From Paenibacillus paridis (GTDB taxonomy: Bacteria; Bacillota; Bacilli; Paenibacillales; Paenibacillaceae): DNA of 64,000 nt. Of the stretch, positions 1 to 7,691 are shown one piece after another. Each line of letters opens with the position of its first letter. The stretch's first letter is position 1. Where the stretch lies: assembly GCF_006345825.1 (NCBI RefSeq), contig NZ_VCIX01000092.1, positions 186,001-250,000 on the forward strand, in the 5' to 3' direction. The translations under genes were made by a program, and so were the position numbers. The notes below the pieces were generated by a model. That model was not told the origin of the DNA and did no database searches. It worked only from the letters and a program-made list of their open reading frames with translations.

Positions 1-1
1 G

Positions 2-802
2 CAGCAAATCGTCGATATGCAGAATAGACTGAGCAGTGCCGGGCAATGGCGCGAACAAATTCAGATCCAAATCAAGCAATCGCAATATTATTTGGACCAT
101 GACGTCAATCCTGCGGAGCCGGGCGCTCCTACCTTTATGAGAGGGTTTGTGCAAAATTCGGCGGAGCTGTTCCTGCCGCTGCTCATTATGATCATCGCGG
201 TGGATCTGGTCTCCTCGGAGCGGAGCATGGGGACGATCAAGCTGCTGCTGACCCGGCCGGTAAGCCGATTCCGAATTTTGCTCAGCAAATATATCGCCTT
301 GATTTTGTCCGTTTCCTTGGTCATTTTCCTATTCGGGATCTTGTCCTATATCATCTCGGTCATTATGTTTGGGAATCAAGGCTGGTCGGCGCCGGTACTG
401 ACCGGCTTCTCCACACAAGGGGATACGCTGGACATCTCGGCGGTTCGCCTCGTTTCGCAGTGGCAGTACATTATTCAGCAGTTCGGCCTTGCCTGGTTTA
501 TCTCTATCGTGGTCGGAACGCTGTCGTTTATGCTGTCTATTCTGATGCGGAGCAGCGCAGCGGGCATGGGCACCATGCTGGCCTGCTTGATCGCGGGTGC
601 GATCCTTAGCAATATGGTCTCTTCATGGGACTCCGCCAAGTATTTGTTCATGGTCAATCTTGGCCTGATGGACTATGTTAGCGGCTCTGCGCCACCGATC
701 GAAGGCATGACGCTGGGCTTCTCGCTTGCCGTGCTTGCAGCGTGGATGCTAGGTTCCCTCATTGTTTCCTTTACGGTGTTCACCAGAAAGGATGTATATT
801 AG
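2..802 (+). CDS. ABC-2 type transporter permease (5' end outside window)
   Basis: This is the membrane subunit of an ABC-2 family transporter, probably an exporter. The reading frame is open to the left window edge (first codon at 2), so the Met at 17 is probably internal and the gene is 5'-partial. About five hydrophobic segments are visible, around residues 50-68, 88-117, 150-175, 183-203 and 233-255 counted from 17. The motif EERSMGTIKLLLTRPVSR-like (here SSERSMGTIKLLLTRP) between the first two segments is typical of ABC-2 permeases of the NatB/GldG type, where an acidic-SxGT loop precedes the TRPVSR stretch. The ATPase partner would be expected upstream, outside the window. The transported substrate cannot be told. 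The gene ends with TAG at 800-802. Confidence 0.85.
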   Translation, partial: QQIVDMQNRLSSAGQWREQIQIQIKQSQYYLDHDVNPAEPGAPTFMRGFVQNSAELFLPLLIMIIAVDLVSSERSMGTIKLLLTRPVSRFRILLSKYIALILSVSLVIFLFGILSYIISVIMFGNQGWSAPVLTGFSTQGDTLDISAVRLVSQWQYIIQQFGLAWFISIVVGTLSFMLSILMRSSAAGMGTMLACLIAGAILSNMVSSWDSAKYLFMVNLGLMDYVSGSAPPIEGMTLGFSLAVLAAWMLGSLIVSFTVFTRKDVY

Positions 803-873
803 TCTAATCACTAAAGTGGACATGTCCTAAAACCAATCTCCTTCTCATATGTATGTAGTAGAAGAGGAGTGTG

Positions 874-1227
874 ATGAGGATGGACAAAACGGTGCGAAGA
901 TATTATCAGCAAAAACAAAAGCAAAAAGAAATAGAGCAGGAGCTGTCAGAGCTGCGGAGCGACATTTTGGCTTATCTAGCTGCGCAGGAGGCGAGCGAGC
1001 TTGAAATTGGCAGCCACAAGGTAAAGATCGTCCTGCAGGAGCGCAAGGAATATGACGATAACAAGCTGTTCGAGGCGCTGCCTGATCCAGAGCTGTGGCG
1101 GCTGCTTTCCAAGCCCGACACCTCTAAAATCGCAAGCCTGGTTAAGCTGAACGTCATCACCGAGGACAGGCTGAAGGATACTTTTGCTACGAAAACCGTG
1201 CGGCTGCTTCAAGTAGATAAGAAATAG
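874..1227 (+). CDS. small hypothetical protein with charged N-terminal helix
   Basis: A soluble protein of about 117 residues that I do not recognise. Residues 1-45 are rich in Lys, Gln and Glu and probably form a coiled helix; the C-terminal half contains short beta-type stretches (IGSHKVKIVLQER, ATKTVRLLQV). It loosely resembles small phage-type or recombination-accessory proteins but there is no diagnostic motif. A GAGGAG ribosome binding site lies at 864-869. GTG 871, ATG 874 and ATG 880 are all possible starts; ATG 874 or 880 is best spaced. A terminator follows at 1259. Confidence 0.6.
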   Translation: MRMDKTVRRYYQQKQKQKEIEQELSELRSDILAYLAAQEASELEIGSHKVKIVLQERKEYDDNKLFEALPDPELWRLLSKPDTSKIASLVKLNVITEDRLKDTFATKTVRLLQVDKK

Positions 1228-1258
1228 CGGAACCATTTTCGCTTACAGGCGTAAAGGA

Positions 1259-1305
1259 AACAAGGTGCTTTTGCCAACGGATGGCGAAGGCAGCTTGTTT
1301 TTTTT
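1259..1305 (+). terminator. Rho-independent terminator
   Basis: The arms AACAAGGTGC and GCAGCTTGTT pair with one mismatch around an inner GCC/GGC pairing, followed by a run of eight T. It terminates the small gene ending at 1227. Confidence 0.75.
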
Positions 1306-1424
1306 GAATAAAGGAAGCATTCCTAATTGTATATATTCTCTGCATTTCTCGGAATGAAACTCGCCGCTCTGCCAAAGGACGGCAACAGCCGATTCATCAA
1401 AATGTTCACAAGAGGGGGTACGGG

Positions 1425-1916
1425 ATGGAGCAGAAATTACACCCAAACGTGATTAAGTATTGGCAGTTTTATCAAATGCTCTATATGGCCCGGAAAATAG
1501 GGATATGCGCGATACCGCTTGTCGTATATCTTATTTGGCTAAAGACATGGGATGTACTGCTATATGGCTCAATTGCTGCCATTGGCTATTATTTTGTCCG
1601 CGGCATGCTGTTTATTCTCATCGGCGTCAAGTACAAATATGAGAGGCGAAGCTACCGGTTAACGGAGGACGAGCTCGTCATTAACTGGGGAAATTTTTGG
1701 CGGGAGAGCTCCACCGTTATTCCGATCAGCCGGGTGCAATATGTGGATAAGGAGCAGGACCGGATTGGTAAAAGATTGGGCATTTCTGAGCTATGCATAA
1801 CGACGGCTGGAGATGACAGCATCATTGTGGGTCTGCCTGAAGAGGATGCAGAAAAGCTAAGAAGGCAAATTATTCAGCTAGCGAAACGAGAGGATACGCA
1901 TGTCTACTATGATTAA
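1425..1916 (+). CDS. ydbS: bacterial PH domain membrane protein, YdbS-like
   Basis: Membrane protein of 163 residues with a bPH2 (DUF304) domain. Two hydrophobic segments at about residues 22-40 and 48-68 are followed by the PH-like part (YRLTEDELVINWGNFW ... STVIPISRVQYVD). The pattern of an Arg-rich VIPxSRVQxVD stretch is characteristic of the B. subtilis YdbS/YdbT family. Its stop overlaps the start of the next gene by 17 bases, so the two are translationally coupled, as in B. subtilis. The ATG at 1425 follows AGAGGGGG. In B. subtilis these proteins affect sensitivity to some bacteriocins; the role here is inferred only from that family. Confidence 0.8.
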   Translation: MEQKLHPNVIKYWQFYQMLYMARKIGICAIPLVVYLIWLKTWDVLLYGSIAAIGYYFVRGMLFILIGVKYKYERRSYRLTEDELVINWGNFWRESSTVIPISRVQYVDKEQDRIGKRLGISELCITTAGDDSIIVGLPEEDAEKLRRQIIQLAKREDTHVYYD

Positions 1917-3342
1917 TCGCCATCATCCGATCACGATTCTGAATCAGATGTACACCAGAATTCGCTATACGATTATTCCGCTGGCTATTTTTGCATATCG
2001 GGAGATCAAAGCCGAAAGTGGAGGACAGCCCTATTGGGTTTACTTGCTGGCTGGACTGATTGCAGCACTGTTTTGCGGATGGGCGGTTATCGGGTGGTAC
2101 AAGAATACCTATCGCATGGATCAGGAAACGCTGCACTTGAAGGATGGCGTGTTAACGGAAGTGCAGAGGACAATCCCTTTGGCCAATATCAATAATGTAA
2201 CGTTGGAGCAAAATGGACTGCATCGCTTATTGGGCATTGTGAAAATGAAGCTATATACGGCAGACAGCAATGCAAGCGCGGACGCCGAGCTTGTGTTGGT
2301 GATGAAGAAGGCGAATGCAATGGCTTCGCGTTTAAACAGAGATAGCCTTGTAAAGAAGCGTACGAATAAACTTAGCCGGAACATATCGTCCATGGAGATC
2401 TGGATGTTATCCATTAGCACGAACACCTTTTGGCTCGGGATTCCATTCGTTTCGACGATTATGCAATATGTATGGGCAAAGTTGTATCCTGATTCCAGTG
2501 AGCCGCAAGCGGGTTTAATGGATCTGTTCGAGCGAAGCTTATGGAGTGAGCTGAATGATGGCAAATTGCCTTTTGTTCTCTTGTACGTCCTCGGATTTTT
2601 GGCTGCAAGCGCCGTTTTGTCTTGGTTAATTTCATTGTTCCTGATGCAAATTCGTTACCATGGCTGGGAAATTTCGCGAGCGGACTCTTTCCTTCATATT
2701 CATTATGGCTGGTTTAATAAAAACGCAGCGCATATTAAAGTAGACAAGATTCAAGCCATTCGGGTTAAAAAGCTGATGCTTGGGCGCTTGTTTGGTTATT
2801 CATCCGTTTGGCTCGACTGTATCGGCTATGAAAGCGGACAACGGCAGAAAATGCTGCTTCCAGCGATCAAGGACAGTGAATTAACCGAAGCCGTCGCCGA
2901 GCTGCTGCCTGAATTCAACCTAACCAGCCCAGAGCAGCCGTTGCGAAAGGGAGCTATGCTTCATGGCATGATTGCACCTGTAATGGTGCTATTTGTTGCA
3001 ATACTTATGGGAAGTTATTTTTCATTATGGACGCTTGCTGCTATGCCACTCTTCTTGATGATCTACCGCTACCAAAGATATGCACATCTCCATACGAAAT
3101 GGAGCTTCAAGGGGAATTTATTTATTTTACGGCGCGCTGGGTTTAATGAAACGACGGTTTATCTAAAACGGCAGGCCACGGAGTCCATTCATTTATCCCA
3201 TACGAGGCTGCAAGGCCGGCTCGGCATCAAAAGGTTGCGGATGGTCATCGATTCCCCTTCCCGCCCGAAGGAATATCGGATTGTCGGTATTTCGCAATCC
3301 GATTTCAATGAGATTTTGCGCTGGTACAAGAACGAGAAATGA
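1900..3342 (+). CDS. ydbT: bacterial PH domain membrane protein, YdbT-like
   Basis: Membrane protein of 480 residues with repeated bPH2 (DUF304) modules. Hydrophobic hairpins occur near residues 20-65, 165-190, 225-250 and 345-385. Each is followed by a PH-like segment: ...TIPLANINNVTLEQ near 90, HIKVDKIQAIRVK near 280, and ESIHLSHTRLQGRLG near 420. This three-module layout is that of YdbT. The gene starts inside the last codons of the ydbS-like gene. The pair forms a two-gene operon ending before the bidirectional hairpin at 3414. Confidence 0.8.
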   Translation: MSTMINRHHPITILNQMYTRIRYTIIPLAIFAYREIKAESGGQPYWVYLLAGLIAALFCGWAVIGWYKNTYRMDQETLHLKDGVLTEVQRTIPLANINNVTLEQNGLHRLLGIVKMKLYTADSNASADAELVLVMKKANAMASRLNRDSLVKKRTNKLSRNISSMEIWMLSISTNTFWLGIPFVSTIMQYVWAKLYPDSSEPQAGLMDLFERSLWSELNDGKLPFVLLYVLGFLAASAVLSWLISLFLMQIRYHGWEISRADSFLHIHYGWFNKNAAHIKVDKIQAIRVKKLMLGRLFGYSSVWLDCIGYESGQRQKMLLPAIKDSELTEAVAELLPEFNLTSPEQPLRKGAMLHGMIAPVMVLFVAILMGSYFSLWTLAAMPLFLMIYRYQRYAHLHTKWSFKGNLFILRRAGFNETTVYLKRQATESIHLSHTRLQGRLGIKRLRMVIDSPSRPKEYRIVGISQSDFNEILRWYKNEK

Positions 3343-3413
3343 TGCGGTTATTTACAAGGATTTTTGAGACGCGAAAGCTTTTCACTTTTCATTATATAGA
3401 GAAACGTAAAAGA

Positions 3414-3431
3414 GCGAGGATTGCTCCTCGC
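3414..3431. terminator. bidirectional hairpin between convergent genes
   Basis: GCGAGGA and TCCTCGC form a perfect 7-bp stem with a 4-base loop. It is flanked by CTTTC on the plus side and by CTCTTTT on the minus side, so it can serve both the ydbT-like gene and the convergent lipoprotein gene. Confidence 0.7.
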
Positions 3432-3459
3432 CTTTCATAACCCTTGAGTCTACGGCATG

Positions 3460-4467
3460 TTATTTTGTTTTTGTTAAGCTGTCTACGACAAAGGTAAGCT
3501 GGGCTTCCAACGATATCGGGTCACTAAACACGAAGCCGCGGCTGTTCTCGCGATAAACATGATTATTCTGGACAGCGGGAAGGTTATCCCAGACATTCCC
3601 TTCGAAAACCGGAGCGGCATTCTCATCGCCTGTCCAACCGCTAATAAAGATATAATCTCCTGCGTATTCCGGCAACAGCTCAAGCGAGAGCTTGGCCCAG
3701 CCCTGGCCGCTGTCGATCGCTTCCTTCTGAATAATCGGCGGTGCTTTCAGACCGAACTCCCCATAAATGATATCGCCGCCTCTGCCAAAGCTGCCATAGG
3801 CATAAAATTCCTTGGCACTTCCCGAATCGAAGATCGAGACGGTGCGATCACCTACCGCTTGCTCCACGATCGGTTTGAATTCGGCGATTTTAGCATCCCA
3901 CTCTGCAATCCATGCTTTAGCCTGCTCTTCTCTGCCGGTCATCTTGCCAAAATCCATTAATTGCTCCCGTAGAGGTATGCCGTAATCAACAGCGACGGTC
4001 GGGGCTATTTTGGACAGCTTCTCGATCGTTTCAGCGTCGTTCCAGACGACAATTAAATCTGGCTGCAGCTCCATTATTTTCTCGTAGGGTACATCGTTTC
4101 CGATGTTGGCAACATCGTCCAGCTTTCCTTCTGTATAGCTAGTAAAGGACTCATCACCGGTTCCGACAGGCTTTAGGCCAAGTGCTAGCAGATGCCCAGT
4201 GAAGGCTCCAGCCACCATTACGATTCTTTGTGGGTTTTTGGGGATTTGCACGTCGCCGTTTACAGCCGAATAGGTTACCATCTCCGAGCTGCCGGTTGTA
4301 TTTCCAATGGCTGCGTTGCTGGAATTATTCTCTGCGCCTACGGTTGGGCTTTGCGTAGTGCCAGAGCCAGTCGCACCTTTCGTGTTCGTTGGTCCGGAGC
4401 ATGCGCTAAGCAATAGGGTTAGGCAAAGCAGCAACGTAATTCCTACAGGCAATTTGCTTCTATACAT
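3460..4467 (-). CDS. iron-siderophore ABC transporter substrate-binding lipoprotein (internal start)
   Basis: The product expected from the second start, 335 residues. Met325 of the longer frame is ATG at 4467 and follows AAAGGAGA at a good distance. A signal peptide (hydrophobic ITLLLCLTLLL) leads to the lipobox LSAC, so the mature protein would be a membrane-anchored lipoprotein. The rest is a class III periplasmic-binding fold as in FeuA/FhuD/YclQ: PQRIVMVAGAFTGHLLALGLKPVG near the start, then PDLIVVW and a helix backbone to residue 335. The length equals that of the free-standing family. No permease or ATPase gene is adjacent, so it probably serves a transporter encoded elsewhere. The ligand is unknown; a Fur-like site in front of the start suggests iron control. 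Confidence 0.75.
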   Translation of the reverse strand: MYRSKLPVGITLLLCLTLLLSACSGPTNTKGATGSGTTQSPTVGAENNSSNAAIGNTTGSSEMVTYSAVNGDVQIPKNPQRIVMVAGAFTGHLLALGLKPVGTGDESFTSYTEGKLDDVANIGNDVPYEKIMELQPDLIVVWNDAETIEKLSKIAPTVAVDYGIPLREQLMDFGKMTGREEQAKAWIAEWDAKIAEFKPIVEQAVGDRTVSIFDSGSAKEFYAYGSFGRGGDIIYGEFGLKAPPIIQKEAIDSGQGWAKLSLELLPEYAGDYIFISGWTGDENAAPVFEGNVWDNLPAVQNNHVYRENSRGFVFSDPISLEAQLTFVVDSLTKTK

Positions 4468-5439
4468 CAGTAAATCTCCTTTTTCGCTATATTGATAATG
4501 ATTATCATCTCTGATATCAATATAACGACGAATTCTGCGCGGAACAATAGATGATCCAAGCCTAATAATAGGACGATAAGAGCCTTTCGCTACTTGTACG
4601 GACTCATCTTTGAATTGCTTTGGCGTTACTCCGGTATGCTTTTTGAACATTCTGATGAAATAGGATACGTCTGCATAGCCTACGCTAGCTGAGATCTCTT
4701 GCAGAGATAAATCGGTTTGTTGCAGCAGCGCTCCTGCTTTGTTCATCCTAATGCGAATTAAGAAGTCGATGATACTTGCACCGGTTTCGCGTCGGAAATG
4801 CTTGGACAGATAAGGGACGCTGTAGTGGAAGGTGTGCGCGAGTGTTTCCCGTGTCAGCGGCTCGGCATAGTGCTCCTGCATATATCGAATAAGCTGAGAG
4901 GTAAGGTTTGGCCTGACTACGCTGACCTGCTGCTGATCCATTTGTCGAAGCAGCTCATATACAAATTGATAAAATAGGGTTTTGACATGGAGCCGCTCCA
5001 AACGTCCCTGTTCAAGCCATTCGCCCAGCATGCGCTCAGCCAGTTCGTAGAGGATGGCAGGGTGGAGCGGAATAAAACCGTACTGGAGGCGGAATGGCAT
5101 TTGTCGATCCGTATGGCTAAGTGTATGCTGCACGCCAGATAGTGGTAAGGAGGCTTTATAGAAAATCAGGTAATAATGAAAGGATTCATCCGTAAGGATG
5201 ATGTCAAGGCGGGTACCCTTGCCTCCATGAAGCATATAGAAACGCTTAGCAGCATGCTCATTTCCATCTAAATTCAGGGTTGCACTGCCATGCGTAACGT
5301 ACAGAAAGGCGCTGGCAGGGAACAGGTAAGGGCGTACATACTCGCCGGCCTGTATGACGATATGCCGTACATCCATGATTTTGAGCGCTGCATCACTCCA
5401 GACCAGTATGTGCTCTTGTACATTCACAGTTGCTTTCAA
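3460..5439 (-). CDS. AraC-type regulator fused in frame to Fe-siderophore binding lipoprotein
   Basis: A single open frame of 659 codons that looks like two genes joined. Residues 1-170 form an AraC ligand-sensing cupin-like part. Residues about 180-280 form the double helix-turn-helix (LTRETLAHTFHYSVPYLSKHF and LSLQEISASVGYADVSYFIRMFK, ending GVTPKQFKDES). A normal AraC protein would stop close to residue 282. Instead about 40 low-similarity residues follow, then a full lipoprotein from Met325. The join carries a Fur-box-like palindrome (4493-4507) and a ribosome binding site. The start codon is TTG 5439; no ATG lies between it and the upstream in-frame stop. In B. subtilis, Btr is an AraC protein with a C-terminal binding-protein domain, but Btr has no signal peptide at the junction. 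A lost stop codon or a 1-base indel is the simpler explanation here. Confidence 0.75.
   Translation of the reverse strand: MKATVNVQEHILVWSDAALKIMDVRHIVIQAGEYVRPYLFPASAFLYVTHGSATLNLDGNEHAAKRFYMLHGGKGTRLDIILTDESFHYYLIFYKASLPLSGVQHTLSHTDRQMPFRLQYGFIPLHPAILYELAERMLGEWLEQGRLERLHVKTLFYQFVYELLRQMDQQQVSVVRPNLTSQLIRYMQEHYAEPLTRETLAHTFHYSVPYLSKHFRRETGASIIDFLIRIRMNKAGALLQQTDLSLQEISASVGYADVSYFIRMFKKHTGVTPKQFKDESVQVAKGSYRPIIRLGSSIVPRRIRRYIDIRDDNHYQYSEKGDLLMYRSKLPVGITLLLCLTLLLSACSGPTNTKGATGSGTTQSPTVGAENNSSNAAIGNTTGSSEMVTYSAVNGDVQIPKNPQRIVMVAGAFTGHLLALGLKPVGTGDESFTSYTEGKLDDVANIGNDVPYEKIMELQPDLIVVWNDAETIEKLSKIAPTVAVDYGIPLREQLMDFGKMTGREEQAKAWIAEWDAKIAEFKPIVEQAVGDRTVSIFDSGSAKEFYAYGSFGRGGDIIYGEFGLKAPPIIQKEAIDSGQGWAKLSLELLPEYAGDYIFISGWTGDENAAPVFEGNVWDNLPAVQNNHVYRENSRGFVFSDPISLEAQLTFVVDSLTKTK
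4493..4507 (-). promoter_or_regulatory. Fur-box-like palindrome
   Basis: TGATAATGATTATCA is a perfect 7-1-7 inverted repeat, the core of the Fur consensus. It lies 26 bases upstream of the internal lipoprotein start and inside the longer open frame. Iron repression of the lipoprotein gene is the natural inference. Confidence 0.75.
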
Positions 5440-5752
5440 TGGAGAGTTGTCTTCCTTCCGTGGGCTGCGAAGCCAGCCTTTGATGTGGTGAGGTAATTAT
5501 AAACGCTTGCCAAAAAATATGCGACAGTGAACCGTGGGTTAAGTTTATTTTGTCGCTTCGTTTAGAGTATAACAAACCTTAGATTCTGTATCTGATCTCG
5601 AAGCGACAAGTAAATAATATAGCTTTCCGCGTACATGCACATCTGGGCATCTACCCACATACATTAAAGAACAGACTTCAATGTTCGCCACAAACGGAGG
5701 GCCTACCCAGGCATCCGGGCAGTGGTAATACAACGTGGGGGTGTACGGTTCA
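5440..5752. other. intergenic region between divergent AraC and sigK genes
   Basis: No gene is seen. It must hold the promoters of the minus-strand AraC frame and of sigK. CATACATT at 5658-5665 matches the -10 of sigma-E promoters, the polymerase that transcribes sigK in B. subtilis, but a matching -35 is not clear. A Pro/Gly-type codon pattern near 5690-5730 does not form a supported gene. Confidence 0.4.
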
Positions 5753-6454
5753 ATGCCTGGATTGTTCTCAGCGATAGCGCTATTCATTAAACAGCTTACC
5801 CTGCTCGTCTCTTATGTCAAAAACAATGCGTTTCCCCAGCCTCTTCAAGAGGAGGAAGAAGCCAAGCATCTGCAGCTCATGGCCGAAGGCAATCAGCGTT
5901 CCCGTAACTTGCTCATTGAGCATAATCTCCGCTTAGTCGCTCACATAGTGAAAAAATTCGACAATACCGGTGAGGATCTCGAGGATTTGATCTCGATCGG
6001 GACGATTGGATTGATCAAAGCCATTGAGAGCTTCCAGACCGGGAAAGGCACGAAGCTCGCGACGTTCGCGGCTCGCTGTATTGAGAATGAAATACTTATG
6101 CACTTAAGGTCGCTTAAGAAAACACGCAAGGACGTTTCTTTGCATGATCCGATCGGCACGGATAAGGAAGGCAACGAGATTACGTTGATCGATATCCTCG
6201 GTACGGAGGCCGATGATATTGTAGATAAGGTGCAGTTGAAAATTGAAAAGTCGAAGATATATAAGAATTTGGATATACTTGATGACCGCGAGAAGGAAGT
6301 AGTCATCGGGCGCTTCGGGCTGGAGCATGGCGGGGATGAGAGGACGCAGCGGGAGATTGCGAAGGAATTGGGGATTTCGCGGAGCTATGTGTCGCGGATT
6401 GAGAAAAGGGCGCTGATGAAGCTTTATCATGAGTTTTATAAGGTGAAGAGATAA
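5753..6454 (+). CDS. sigK: RNA polymerase sporulation sigma factor, pro-sigma-K
   Basis: Late mother-cell sigma factor of sporulation, made as an inactive membrane-associated precursor. Starting at ATG 5753 the protein has 233 residues. The first 20 end LTLLVS, followed by [11 protein letters not shown], the exact pro-sequence/mature junction of B. subtilis SigK, so ATG 5753 is preferred over GTG 5735 or 5741. Region 2 ([12 protein letters not shown] ... [13 protein letters not shown]) and region 4 ([24 protein letters not shown]) are complete. The coding sequence is uninterrupted, so no skin-type element has to be removed for expression. The downstream 25 kb contains four partial copies of codons ~64-233 of this gene. 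Processing would need SpoIVFB, which is not in this window. Confidence 0.95.
   Translation: MPGLFSAIALFIKQLTLLVSYVKNNAFPQPLQEEEEAKHLQLMAEGNQRSRNLLIEHNLRLVAHIVKKFDNTGEDLEDLISIGTIGLIKAIESFQTGKGTKLATFAARCIENEILMHLRSLKKTRKDVSLHDPIGTDKEGNEITLIDILGTEADDIVDKVQLKIEKSKIYKNLDILDDREKEVVIGRFGLEHGGDERTQREIAKELGISRSYVSRIEKRALMKLYHEFYKVKR
5942..5969 (+). other. proposed recombination core inside sigK
   Basis: All four truncated sigK copies become sigK-like within this short stretch (codons ~64-72; core AAAAAATTCGACAATACC with ACAnnnGT just before it). This makes it the likely crossover site. It is inferred from copy boundaries only. Confidence 0.5.
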
Positions 6455-6471
6455 GAATGAAAAATGATACA

Positions 6472-6499
6472 GGGCTGCTCCGTCAGGAGTGGCCTTTTG
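6472..6499 (+). terminator. terminator after sigK
   Basis: GGCTGCTCC and GGAGTGGCC pair with one or two non-Watson-Crick positions and are followed by TTTTG. Confidence 0.6.
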
Positions 6500-6707
6500 T
6501 TATGAGAACTCTATCTAAATCGAGTTAAAACGTACACCTCAATTTCATTTTTCCAAAGAGTCATACTATAACAGATATACAATTAAGAATAACGGTAGAA
6601 CCTATAGGCGTGTTACTGTTTGTAATAGTTTCACATATACAAATATAGTATACTATTTCCATAACTATCTAATTGTTTATTACGGTAAAGGATAAGGTGC
6701 CATACAA

Positions 6708-6881
6708 ATGCTAGAGCCAATTACACAAGAAGAAACGATAAGCTTTGTCCAGAAATATGAAGAAAAGTATTACGTTCAAGATAAGCCGAAACTAACCGAA
6801 AATCATAAAGAACGAATAATTGTCTATTTAGAAAAACAAATATCATTTGACGGTCTAGGAGAAACTTTAGCATTCCTATGA
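6708..6881 (+). CDS. small hypothetical ORF (57 aa), possibly a gene remnant
   Basis: ATG 6708 follows AAAGGATAAGGTG and opens a 57-codon frame rich in Glu and Lys, ending GLGETLAFL and TGA. I do not recognise it. It precedes decayed genes of a VWA/DUF4132 locus and could be the surviving 5' end of another gene of that locus. The region is AT-rich. Confidence 0.35.
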   Translation: MLEPITQEETISFVQKYEEKYYVQDKPKLTENHKERIIVYLEKQISFDGLGETLAFL

Positions 6882-6944
6882 TTTAAAGCAGCAGAAGCTC
6901 TTTATTGAGAAGGTTTACTTCCATCATAGATCAATACCTCATCA

Positions 6945-7456
6945 GCCATGGAAGATTATTACGCTGGTTGATCAGAGCCGGAGCATAATCGACAATGTAA
7001 TCCATAATGCAGTTATGGCGTCTATCTTCTAAAAATTGCCCATGCTGCGTGATCAACTTGTCCTGTTCAATACACAGATTTTGGACGTTACTGATTATAT
7101 GGGAGATCCCGTACAAGCACTGCTAAGCGTTCAGTTGAGTGGTGGAACAACTATCTGAAATGTGCTGGAATATGAATATGCGCATTTATCTGACCCATCG
7201 CGAACCATTGTCGCTGTATGAAGGCGGTTCCTACAAACGGATGTACAAATGGGCAAGAGCTATTAGGGAGACAAGGAGCCGCCTTATTATATTTCCTTCT
7301 TTAGATAGGGAGGTCGTGCCAGCCTACGAGAGACGCGCGGCCGAGATGTGGTCTTCGATAGGAGTCTTGGTTGGCGTAATGACACCAGATGAGTTAACGA
7401 AATGGCTCAAAGATATCATTTCCCGCAAGTATGGAAAGGGTGGCTACCTCAATTAA
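6945..7456 (+). pseudogene. decayed VWA-domain (CoxE-like) protein gene
   Basis: Translation in shifting frames gives a recognisable von Willebrand A protein of the type found next to DUF4132 and MoxR genes. The MIDAS region reads LVDQSRSIIDNVIHNAVMASIF, where active members have DxSGS. Then come KLPMLRDQLVLFNTQILDVTDY-like and LLSVQLSGGTTI (normally GGGTDI). The intact 3' stretch runs from 7139 (YKRMYKWARAIR ... LDREVVPAYERRAAEM ... GVMTPDELTKWL). In-frame stops occur after ASIF and GGTTI. Loss of the SGS residues and the stops make function very unlikely. Confidence 0.65.
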
Positions 7457-7691
7457 CCGAGGACGAGATGAGTCGCCTGCACAAAATTAAGCCGCAGTTC
7501 TATGAGGCTGAACTAACTATGGAAGCTCTATCATTACTGAGATGATTCAGCAATTGGAATTGAGCAGAATGAACGTACAATTAGATAATGCCGCTGGTAC
7601 TATGGCTTTCGTACGATTACAATCGTTTATCGATGCTGCTAGAAGTATTCGACAATTAAGCAAGTTGCGTGACTACTACGGATTGGTGTGA
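7402..7691 (+). pseudogene. frameshifted small gene between VWA and DUF4132 genes
   Basis: ATG 7402 opens MAQRYHFPQVWKGWLPQL and continues to MEALSLLR-stop near 7543. A shift of one base restores a second open stretch (TEMIQQLELSRMNVQL ... SKLRDYYGLV) ending TGA 7689-7691. Together they look like one ~97-residue protein broken by a frameshift. It overlaps the VWA gene tail and the DUF4132 gene start, as expected for tightly packed operon genes. The product is not recognised. Confidence 0.5.
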
